From: Hyphomicrobium sp. MC1
Lineage (GTDB): Bacteria > Pseudomonadota > Alphaproteobacteria > Rhizobiales > Hyphomicrobiaceae
Direction of reading: 5' to 3'
Assembly: GCF_000253295.1 (NCBI RefSeq)
Contig: NC_015717.1
Coordinates: 4,278,001-4,342,000 of the forward strand
Length of the DNA stretch: 64,000 nucleotides
The position numbers were made by a program, and so were the translations under genes. Of the stretch, positions 25,895 through 32,760 are shown piece after piece (the first letter of the stretch is position 1; each line of letters begins with the position of its first letter). Under the pieces are notes generated by a model. That model ran no database searches and was not told the DNA's origin. It worked only from the letters and a program-made list of their open reading frames with translations.

Positions 25895-27103
25895 ATGAAC
25901 AAAGTGGCAGCACTGGCGCTCGTTCTGGCGAGCGCTTCGTCGGCCTATGCCGCCGACAACGAATCCTTCATCGACCAGATCGGCTCTTCGAACGCATCGA
26001 CGGTTGCGCAGGAAAACGGCAACAACACTCAAGCCGCCCAGCAGGTCGGCACGGGTAACTCGGCCATCACGGCGCAGACCAACGGTTATGCCAACGGCAG
26101 CAATGCCTCTGGCGTCGCTCAGTTCGGCAAGAACAACGTCGCAACGACGGTCCAGAGCACGAACGCTCCGAACAGCCAGGCGATGGCGATTGCCGTCGGC
26201 AATGCCTCGCTCACGACCCAGGTCGGCGAAGGCAATAGCGCACTTGCCGGTCAGACCGGTGGCAAGAACAACCAGGCTACTTTGGAAGTCGGCAAAGGCA
26301 ACACCGCCATTACGGCGCAGACCGACAACTCGGTCGTCACCGCAAGCACCAACGGTTCGTTCACCAGCCAGTTCGGCTCGAACAACCAGTCGCTGACCTC
26401 ACAGACGACGCAGGACCACACCGACAGCCTGACGGGCGTATTCAGCACAGGCGGGCAGAACTCGGCCGCGACCTTCCAGACCGGCGATGCCAACTCGGCG
26501 ATCACCAGCCAGGATGCAAGTGGCGGTTCGCTTCGCGGCGTTGGCAACCAGGCGCTCACGGTTCAGGCCGGTTCCAAGAATGAAGCGGTTACGGCGCAGA
26601 GCGGCACCGTGTTCAACGGCGCAAGCAACAGCCAGACGAATGCGTCGTTCACGGGCCAGTTCGGCTCAGCGAACTCAGCTATCGTCGCTCAGGCCAATGC
26701 TGCGAACACGCAGAGTACGCTTCAGTACGGCAGCCAGAACTCGGCGATCACCTCGCAGCAGAACGCGCCGACTTCTACCATCGGAGTCAACAATGCCTTC
26801 ACCTTTCAGTCGGGCGTGAAGAACGTCGCTTTGACCAACCAGATGATGGCGAATCCGCTAGCAGGCAATACCAACGCGTCGTTCATCGCGCAGACAGGCG
26901 CCGGCAACCAAGCCGTTGTGGCCCAAACGACGGCTGATGCTCCGACCGTTGCGGGCGCCGCGAACACGCAGGCAACGTTCCAGGTCGGCAACGGCAACTA
27001 CGCGCTGACGTCGCAGGCCTATAGCGGCTCGGCCGGCGTGGTGAACGCTTCGCTCGTTACCCAGTACGGCGCCCACAACGCTGCGATCGTCTCCCAGAAG
27101 TAG
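25895..27103 (+). CDS. Long curlin-repeat protein (CsgA-like major curli subunit)
   Basis: A 402-residue secreted protein with a 20-residue signal peptide (MNKVAALALVLASASSAYA). The whole mature chain is built of curlin-type units of the pattern Q-x-G-x-x-N-x-A-x3-Q, for example QVGTGNSAITAQ, QFGKNNVATTVQ, QTGDANSAITSQ and QYGSQNSAITSQ. I count about 14 such units, against five in E. coli CsgA. Such Gln/Asn ladders stack as a beta-solenoid amyloid on the cell surface. The gene heads an operon with csgH, a CsgB-like gene, csgF and csgG. It is nearly free of Cys and aromatic residues. Confidence 0.9.
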   Translation: MNKVAALALVLASASSAYAADNESFIDQIGSSNASTVAQENGNNTQAAQQVGTGNSAITAQTNGYANGSNASGVAQFGKNNVATTVQSTNAPNSQAMAIAVGNASLTTQVGEGNSALAGQTGGKNNQATLEVGKGNTAITAQTDNSVVTASTNGSFTSQFGSNNQSLTSQTTQDHTDSLTGVFSTGGQNSAATFQTGDANSAITSQDASGGSLRGVGNQALTVQAGSKNEAVTAQSGTVFNGASNSQTNASFTGQFGSANSAIVAQANAANTQSTLQYGSQNSAITSQQNAPTSTIGVNNAFTFQSGVKNVALTNQMMANPLAGNTNASFIAQTGAGNQAVVAQTTADAPTVAGAANTQATFQVGNGNYALTSQAYSGSAGVVNASLVTQYGAHNAAIVSQK

Positions 27104-27116
27104 TCTTAGGATCGGC

Positions 27117-27144
27117 AAGACAGCGGACATTCGTCCGCCGTCTT
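27117..27144 (+). terminator. Hairpin between the curlin gene and csgH
   Basis: AAGACAGCGGAC (27117-27128) pairs with GTCCGCCGTCTT (27133-27144) with one A-C mismatch and a 4-base loop, then CTCTTT. It lies 13 bases after the curlin stop. It could end most transcripts there, giving more major subunit than secretion proteins, or protect the curlin mRNA. Confidence 0.7.
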
Positions 27145-27218
27145 CTCTTTGCTGCGCAAATGGCAGCCAAGCCGGATCGACAAACGAACCCTATGCTATC
27201 AGTTTAGTTGTTGGCTTC

Positions 27219-27644
27219 ATGTTCCGTTTTCGAAAAGACCAGACTTCCGAATCCGCCGTACGCGGAATGCCGTCACAATATGGCGGCCTGAAGTGTCTTG
27301 CGGCCTTGCTCATGATCGGTGGCATCGTTCATGCGAGCGCGACGACATCTGCGGCAGATAACGCGGTGACATGCGAGATCCGCAGCGAAAGCAAAAACGG
27401 AATGCTTTGGCTCACTGCCATCGCGCATTCGCACCATCCGGTCAGTGGGCAGTATCACCTGATCGTCAGCAAACGCGGCGAGAGCGGCAGCAGCGACAAT
27501 GCGCAGAGCGGCGAATTCACCCTCAATCAGGGTCACGACAGCGTTCTGACGACGACAGTCCTGGATGGCGGGGCCATCGGGCACTACAGCGCCCGGCTTT
27601 CAATCGAAACGAATGCAGGGAGAGTATCGTGCCATTCACCATGA
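27219..27644 (+). CDS. csgH: CsgH-like curli assembly chaperone
   Basis: The mature part (CEIRSESKNGMLWLTAIAHS, SGQYHLIVSKRGESGSSDN, SGEFTLNQGHDSVLTTTVLD, YSARLSIETNAG) fits CsgH, a small immunoglobulin-like periplasmic chaperone of alphaproteobacterial curli systems that blocks early amyloid growth. The two Cys (in TCEIRS and RVSCHSP) could form a disulfide. It is 141 residues from the first ATG; a start at 27267 (MPSQYGGLKCLAALLMIGG) gives a cleaner signal peptide and 125 residues. It overlaps the next gene by its stop. Confidence 0.8.
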   Translation: MFRFRKDQTSESAVRGMPSQYGGLKCLAALLMIGGIVHASATTSAADNAVTCEIRSESKNGMLWLTAIAHSHHPVSGQYHLIVSKRGESGSSDNAQSGEFTLNQGHDSVLTTTVLDGGAIGHYSARLSIETNAGRVSCHSP

Positions 27645-28141
27645 CGACCAAACCTTCGGGCATGCTTCGCGCCGCATCCGTTCTTGTCGCCGTGTCTCTG
27701 GCGCTTTGTGGCCCACAGTCGTCGGCCCGCGCTGACGGCGCCTATATCCGTCAAGCAGCGACAGAGACAGCAGAGCGTATGGCATTGCAGCCGATTCAGG
27801 TCGCGCCTGCTTCTCCTTATACGCGAGGTTCGGTGGCGTATGTCCCGACGCCCGAAATGGCCACATCCGGCAAAAGCTTCAACCTCGCCCAGACGCTCGA
27901 GGCCGGAGCCAATAACGCGGTCGCGCAGTTCCAGGCCGGGCAAAACGACTTTTCGAATGTCGGCGTGCTCGGCGGTTCGCGCAATGCAGTCGGCGTACTG
28001 CAGGCGGGCAACGACGTCTCGAACCTTTATCTGGTCAACACACAAGGCCTTTCGGTCGGCGTTTTGCAGCCGAAGGGCGCAGCGCCGTCCAATGTGCTCA
28101 TCGCGCGTCTGCCGAACGGTGCACTCCTCATCAAAAAATAG
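27629..28141 (+). CDS. CsgB-like minor curlin / curli-associated secreted protein
   Basis: A secreted protein of about 170 residues with a signal peptide (MLRAASVLVAVSLALCGPQS). Its C-terminal half has irregular curlin-like units (NNAVAQFQAGQNDFSNVGVL, RNAVGVLQAGNDVSNLYLVN) and ends LPNGALLIKK. Position between csgH and csgF and the few repeats suggest a nucleator like CsgB. GTG at 27629 has GGGAGAG just before it; ATG at 27641 overlaps the csgH stop and is the alternative. The repeat match to E. coli CsgB is loose, so the nucleator role is inferred. Confidence 0.65.
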   Translation: MPFTMTTKPSGMLRAASVLVAVSLALCGPQSSARADGAYIRQAATETAERMALQPIQVAPASPYTRGSVAYVPTPEMATSGKSFNLAQTLEAGANNAVAQFQAGQNDFSNVGVLGGSRNAVGVLQAGNDVSNLYLVNTQGLSVGVLQPKGAAPSNVLIARLPNGALLIKK

Positions 28142-28166
28142 AGGACCTTTCTCAGAAACGGATTCA

Positions 28167-28532
28167 ATGATGCTGAAGATTGTTATGCGTACCGTCGGCA
28201 TGGTGTTGAGCTTGGTTTGTCTCGCTGGAGACAGCGGTGCCACTCAATTGGTTTATCATCCCGCCAATCCCACCTTTGGCGGTAATCCGCTCAACGGTAG
28301 CTATCTGCTCTCACAGGCCCAGGCGCAGGGACTGGGCACAAAATCGGGCGCCGCTGGCCCCGACCTCTCCGGCCTGGAAAACTCGCTGAACAACATCGGC
28401 GCGGGCGGCGGGGGCGGCTCCGTCATTGTGGTCGGCGGAAGCGGCAGCAGCCAAAGCGGGAGCGGAAGTAACGGGGCGACAGGCAGCACGCAGCAGCAGA
28501 CTCTCCGGACGAACAGCCACAACATTCCGTAA
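28167..28532 (+). CDS. csgF: Curli assembly protein CsgF
   Basis: A 121-residue protein. After a signal peptide the mature N-terminus TQLVYHPANPTFGGNPLNGS is the highly conserved CsgF head that plugs into the CsgG pore, followed by YLLSQAQAQ. The tail is a Gly/Ser-rich low-complexity stretch, shorter and less ordered than in E. coli. CsgF anchors the nucleator to the secretion channel. ATG-ATG occurs at 28167; longer in-frame starts fall inside the preceding gene. Confidence 0.9.
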   Translation: MMLKIVMRTVGMVLSLVCLAGDSGATQLVYHPANPTFGGNPLNGSYLLSQAQAQGLGTKSGAAGPDLSGLENSLNNIGAGGGGGSVIVVGGSGSSQSGSGSNGATGSTQQQTLRTNSHNIP

Positions 28533-28554
28533 CGCGTATCGGCCGGGGGCATTT

Positions 28555-29457
28555 GTGACTTATCGTAAAGCGTGTTTCGCAGCGGCAGGCTTGCTTGCCT
28601 TGGGTCTCTGCGGCTGCACCACTATTTCGCCGATTACGGGCAGCGTTGACGATCGCTTGGACCAAGCACCAAGGCTCGTTCCCGATACCAAATCCGGCAT
28701 CGCACTCGATGCGCTTCCGTCGCCGGTGCGAAGGCTCGACGTTTCCGTCTACGACTTTCCCGACCTGACAGGGCAAAACAAGTCGAACGATAACTTCGCC
28801 GAATTTTCACGAGCGCTCACGCAGGGCGGCGGTGCGGTGTTGATCGACGTCCTGACGAAAGCTGGTGGCGGCAGATGGTTCAACGTCGTCGAGCGCAACG
28901 ATTTACAGCCGCTACTACAGGAACGGCAGATCATACAGAATACTCGTGCGGCGCTTGACGGCGATAAGGCCAAAGCCCTGTCACCACTGCGCTTTGCCGG
29001 GATCATCCTGGAAGGTGGCGTCATCGGCTACGATACCGATGAGACGAACGGCGGCATAGGCGCGACTTATCTCGGCATTGGCGGGGACATGCAGTATCGC
29101 CGCGATGTCATTACCGTTGCGCTGCGCGCCGTCAGCGTCCAGTCGGGTCGCGTTCTCGCCTCAGTCACGACGACCAAAACGCTTTATTCCGTGCTCGTCC
29201 ACGGCTCGGCGTTCCAATATGCGGCCGTCGATCAGCTTCTGCAGGCCGAGCTGGGATTCACCAAGAACGCGCCCGCTACGCTGGCGGTACGCGATGGCAT
29301 TCAGCTTGCTGTCTACGCCCTTATATTTGAAGGCGTGAAGAAGCACCTTTGGGAATTCAGGGATCGTGCCGCGGGCGCCGCTTTTATGCGCGAACTCGAC
29401 CGCCAGCAGCAGGCCGTTGCCATTGCGCCGGGCGTGAGGCCCTCTCCAAAAAGTTGA
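28555..29457 (+). CDS. csgG: Curli secretion channel lipoprotein CsgG
   Basis: A 300-residue outer-membrane lipoprotein. GTG at 28555, preceded by GGGGGC, gives a compact lipoprotein signal with lipobox LGLCGC. Family marks include VSVYDFPDLTGQNKSN, FNVVERNDLQPLLQERQIIQ and FAGIILEGGVIGYDTDETNG, then GIGATYLGIGGDMQYRRDVI and TVALRAVSVQSGRVL. CsgG forms the nine-fold pore that exports curlins. It closes the operon; no csgE is seen. Confidence 0.92.
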   Translation: MTYRKACFAAAGLLALGLCGCTTISPITGSVDDRLDQAPRLVPDTKSGIALDALPSPVRRLDVSVYDFPDLTGQNKSNDNFAEFSRALTQGGGAVLIDVLTKAGGGRWFNVVERNDLQPLLQERQIIQNTRAALDGDKAKALSPLRFAGIILEGGVIGYDTDETNGGIGATYLGIGGDMQYRRDVITVALRAVSVQSGRVLASVTTTKTLYSVLVHGSAFQYAAVDQLLQAELGFTKNAPATLAVRDGIQLAVYALIFEGVKKHLWEFRDRAAGAAFMRELDRQQQAVAIAPGVRPSPKS

Positions 29458-29470
29458 GGCTGGTTTTACG

Positions 29471-29818
29471 CTATCTCGGGATCGGGCGAGCTTGCTGTGT
29501 CGCGGCGTAGCACGCCTGCGAGGGCGTGTTTTCGCGATCGCATCCCTCGGGCTGTCTGGCAGATGGCTGCTCTGGACCTTCTGCGGGCTTCAGGTCGCCG
29601 TCTCCCGTACCGTCCCTGGCGCCTTTGCGAAGGGTCGGATCACTCTTTTCAAATGCGTTCTTCGGAGGCTGCTCGATGTAAACTTCCGATCCCGCTCGTT
29701 GAAGACGCGCGCCGGGTGGTTCTGCTTGAATACCGGACGTCGGCCGGGCAACCATCGCAGTTGCAACGAGCGCTCCTGCCACAAACTGTTTCCAATATCT
29801 CATCGGATTCGCTCTCAA
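29471..29818 (-). CDS. Small secreted Pro/Gln-rich protein, unknown
   Basis: A 115-residue protein (or 110 from the ATG at 29803, MRYWKQFVAG) with a signal peptide ending near SGIQA-EP. The mature part is polar, rich in Pro, Glu, Gln and Arg, with two Cys (GCDRENTPSQACY). It lies tail to tail with csgG, 13 bases apart. I do not recognise a family. A link to curli is possible by position only. Confidence 0.5.
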   Translation of the reverse strand: MRANPMRYWKQFVAGALVATAMVARPTSGIQAEPPGARLQRAGSEVYIEQPPKNAFEKSDPTLRKGARDGTGDGDLKPAEGPEQPSARQPEGCDRENTPSQACYAATQQARPIPR

Positions 29819-30011
29819 GCCTCATCCGAACTGAGTAGGCCAATGACGTGACGGTTTGATAGCAGTAGCCTGGGCACGCATCAAAGCGATCACGCCACAC
29901 GGCTAGAGCCTGCCACACGTCTCGGCTTTTAATTTGATCGTTGCGTGATCGGGGCGCGGCGCCTTTCGTCAACGTGTCATTCCGCTATCCGTGCCCTTCG
30001 GCAGCGCCGAA

Positions 30012-30194
30012 TTAATTCGAGATACGTTCTTCCATCGAAGAATTCAAAAGCGCTCGCTCAACCGCAACTTTCAATCCGCTCAACGCCTTATGAAGGACGA
30101 TCAAAAGCTCACGATCGGCCTCAGAAAGGTCAGTGTGCGCACCTTCTTCCACGGCGCGGCAGAGGGCGAGAAAGTCGAGTCGGTCATCTGACAT
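30012..30194 (-). CDS. Small acidic hypothetical protein
   Basis: A 60-residue helical protein (MSDDRLDFLALCRAVEEG...). The start is well supported by AAGGAGAT 4-5 bases upstream, and a longer in-frame start is rejected for that reason. The composition (Leu/Glu/Ala heptad-like pattern, residues ~22-55) suggests a short coiled coil. I do not recognise it. It stands alone between AT-rich gaps near the curli genes and the LuxR-type regulator. Confidence 0.6.
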   Translation of the reverse strand: MSDDRLDFLALCRAVEEGAHTDLSEADRELLIVLHKALSGLKVAVERALLNSSMEERISN

Positions 30195-30451
30195 AATATC
30201 TCCTTCAAATGGTACAGAAGGCACGACGCTGGCACGTATCAAGCAATGAGAAAAACTGAAAAAATTAGGTGGAATCGCCATTTATGGAATTAACAATCAC
30301 GCTTCAAGATATGTTCAATCGTTGCTTCGCATAGGTCGGGCGCTCCGGATGGAAGCCGTCCGATCTTTCTTTCTCGTGCCCTTCGATAAAATTATCTCAC
30401 TTCAATCGAAATTCGGAACCCTATACTTTTAGCGTAATTAATTTGTCGCCT

Positions 30452-31540
30452 TTATGAATTTCGTTGCAGAAGCCAGGCGACGAGCGCCGCCTGCCTATTC
30501 GTTCCGGTCTTCGCAAACAATGCTGCGAGCTGTTTACGTGCTGTGTTGATCGATACACCGACATGTTCGCTAAACTCTGCGAGGGATTGACCGTTCAACA
30601 GAGCGTCAGCCAATCGCGCTTCGGCAGTCGTGAATTGTTCTGGAAAACGAGATGCTCCGTTACCTGGCTGCGCAATAACGAGAACCAGGGCCATTTGCGC
30701 AGCAATCATCGGCAATTTCAAAACAATCAGCGACACTCGATCTCCCGTCGTGAGCGACCGGCAGTGGACGGGACCGCCGAATGGATCGCGACGAACAAAC
30801 ACGGCGTCGATTGCAGCGACAAGCGCGGACTGGATATCGCTGTCTCTTCCTCGCAATTTTCCCAGCGGATCGACCGTTAAAAATAATCCCTCCCGCAGTA
30901 GGTTTTCCGCGGGCGGATTTGCGGCCTTAACGGCGCGAGTTTGCGAAATTAGCATGGCGGCGCACGAGAATTGTGCGGGCAGACCACCCGGGACCGGATC
31001 CACACGGCTGACTTTCGAAAGGGTGACGGCGCGTTTTATATGCGGCGCCAGAATTTCAAACTGTTTGACGTAGCGATCGTTGTTCCGCTCCAGCTGTTTT
31101 TCTTTGGGGGCGATCGCGAGGATCACCATTTGCTGGGTGTCCTTATGGACCATACACCCGAGGTGATCCGGACTAATACCCTGCGGTTTCATCCAGTCAT
31201 TATAGAATTCGGTGCGCAGCGCTTCTTCTCTACTCAGGACCGTCGTTGCCGGAACGACGTGGAGAAAAGGTAGTTTGGCGAACGACTGAATAGGATAGGG
31301 ATTGCAGCTCGCGAAGTGCTCCTGATAGCCGATAAGATACTCGGCCTCGAGCCCAAAGGGATGCGCCAGCGGCGTTGTCTGCGTTTCGATATCGAAGAAA
31401 TGCAGAATGCCATTCGCTCCATCAAAGGGCTTCATCAGCCCCTGGAGAAATAGCGGCCACTGATCTCCGTCCAAGGCTGCGCCGTAGAGGAGATCCAGCA
31501 ACGCCGGCAGCTCCTCTGCAACGAAGGCGCTTATCGTCAT
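30452..31540 (-). CDS. LuxR-type helix-turn-helix regulator
   Basis: A 362-residue regulator. The C-terminal ~60 residues are a LuxR-type DNA-binding domain (FTTAEARLADALLNGQSLAE, VGVSINTARKQLAALFAKTG). The N-terminal ~280 residues look like a sensor region of the kind seen in large rhizobial LuxR proteins (LPALLDLLYGAALDGDQWPL); no autoinducer-binding signature is evident. It lies one kilobase from the curli operon on the other strand. In enterics curli is run by a LuxR-family protein (CsgD), so it is a candidate curli regulator, but it is not a CsgD orthologue by layout. Confidence 0.82.
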   Translation of the reverse strand: MTISAFVAEELPALLDLLYGAALDGDQWPLFLQGLMKPFDGANGILHFFDIETQTTPLAHPFGLEAEYLIGYQEHFASCNPYPIQSFAKLPFLHVVPATTVLSREEALRTEFYNDWMKPQGISPDHLGCMVHKDTQQMVILAIAPKEKQLERNNDRYVKQFEILAPHIKRAVTLSKVSRVDPVPGGLPAQFSCAAMLISQTRAVKAANPPAENLLREGLFLTVDPLGKLRGRDSDIQSALVAAIDAVFVRRDPFGGPVHCRSLTTGDRVSLIVLKLPMIAAQMALVLVIAQPGNGASRFPEQFTTAEARLADALLNGQSLAEFSEHVGVSINTARKQLAALFAKTGTNRQAALVAWLLQRNS

Positions 31541-31748
31541 GGCTAGCGTGACTTTAGATAGAATAAAAAAGCCGCTCAGTCTGAGCCCGAATATGAATAT
31601 TAGAGAGATTGACCGTCCAATTCTCAGTTGGCAATAGTCTTCGCGTCACTCTTTAAATATGAAAAACTATGTAACTGAGACAGCTCACCGAAATTGCGTC
31701 GTGAAAGCGCATTTCGGGGACTTTCCGAACGCTGCTCCGGCGCAAGCG

Positions 31749-32108
31749 CTATTTTGAACTCTGCAAGAGTTCTTGATCCAGGTTGAAGGCTTGGCATCCG
31801 CCAGCCGCAAGCAGGGCGTTGACGCCGTCTGCCTCATAGCGAAGGTTCGATATCTCCACGGACTTTTGAGGGTCGACGTCTTTTTTGCCGCCGAACAAAT
31901 CGAACAGGTTGCTATTCGTAACCGGCACCGCAGCCTGAAGAGCTTTGATCTTATTGATCCGTTGGCGCACATAGTCCTGCGGCGCCGCGCAAGGATCGTC
32001 ATTTGTGGCGGAGGCAGCTTTCGGCCCATGTCTGGCCATACTCGGTTGCGCGATGCACACCATGGCAGTTGCCAGCAAAAATACGGAAATCAAATCCCGG
32101 CTGCGCAT
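31749..32108 (-). CDS. Secreted hypothetical protein
   Basis: A 119-residue protein with a signal peptide (MRSRDLISVFLLATAMVCIA, cleavage near SMA-RH). The mature part has two Cys (DDPCAAPQDYVRQRINKI; LLAAGGCQAFNLDQELL) that may pair, and is helical. The start at 32108 has AGGG just upstream; longer frames add a non-signal leader. The family is unknown to me. It sits upstream of the LuxR-type gene in the same direction, with 208 bases between them. Confidence 0.6.
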   Translation of the reverse strand: MRSRDLISVFLLATAMVCIAQPSMARHGPKAASATNDDPCAAPQDYVRQRINKIKALQAAVPVTNSNLFDLFGGKKDVDPQKSVEISNLRYEADGVNALLAAGGCQAFNLDQELLQSSK

Positions 32109-32760
32109 TCGCCCTGTTCCCCCGGCATCGCCGTCGAAGCACGTGACCGACAACGATAAAGATACGTCCATGCGCTGCACGATCTCAATAGATCGAACGC
32201 AAGAGGGGGATATATGTCCAAGCGCTGAACGCTCAAGCGGAGCGGCCAAAATATTCGAACCGTTGGGCCGAAGCGCAACGACAAACCCGCGGTTTGCTGC
32301 AAGGCTGTCGTCTTCTGTTGATTATCGTATCGAATCACCGTGGCCGCTGGCAGGGACCTCCGCGATTAGAGCGTCTATTAATCGACAGTCGGCGGATGGG
32401 CCGGGAACGCAGAGTGAGACGATGGCGTCGGGAAAATGGTATGTCTGCGGATTATGTTCCTGGAGCGTCGCAGCGGATGCGAGCGCCCCCGGGCGTCCTT
32501 TTCGGAAGGGGGAATAAAATTCCTGAGCGGAAGAGTTTGTACCTTCGTTCTAGCTGAGCCCGCCCGGCTGCCTGATTGCCGATGCGCTAAACGTGCGGCC
32601 TTTTAGCTTTGCACGTCCGCCGTCGGCCGGCCTGTGGAGATTGGCGATAACGTAAGAAGAGCGTTTCTTTCAAGATTACCAATGCCTAACTTTTCCGGCT
32701 CCGAGCCCCGCGCTAGCACCGGTGCGGATCAATCTTCCCTTTCAGATGGTACACTTTACA
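32109..32760. other. 652-bp intergenic region before mprF
   Basis: Several open frames cross this gap but none shows a good ribosome binding site, family motif or signal sequence. The first part is the promoter side of the secreted protein gene and the last ~100 bases the leader of mprF. I see no named RNA or operator. Confidence 0.3.
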
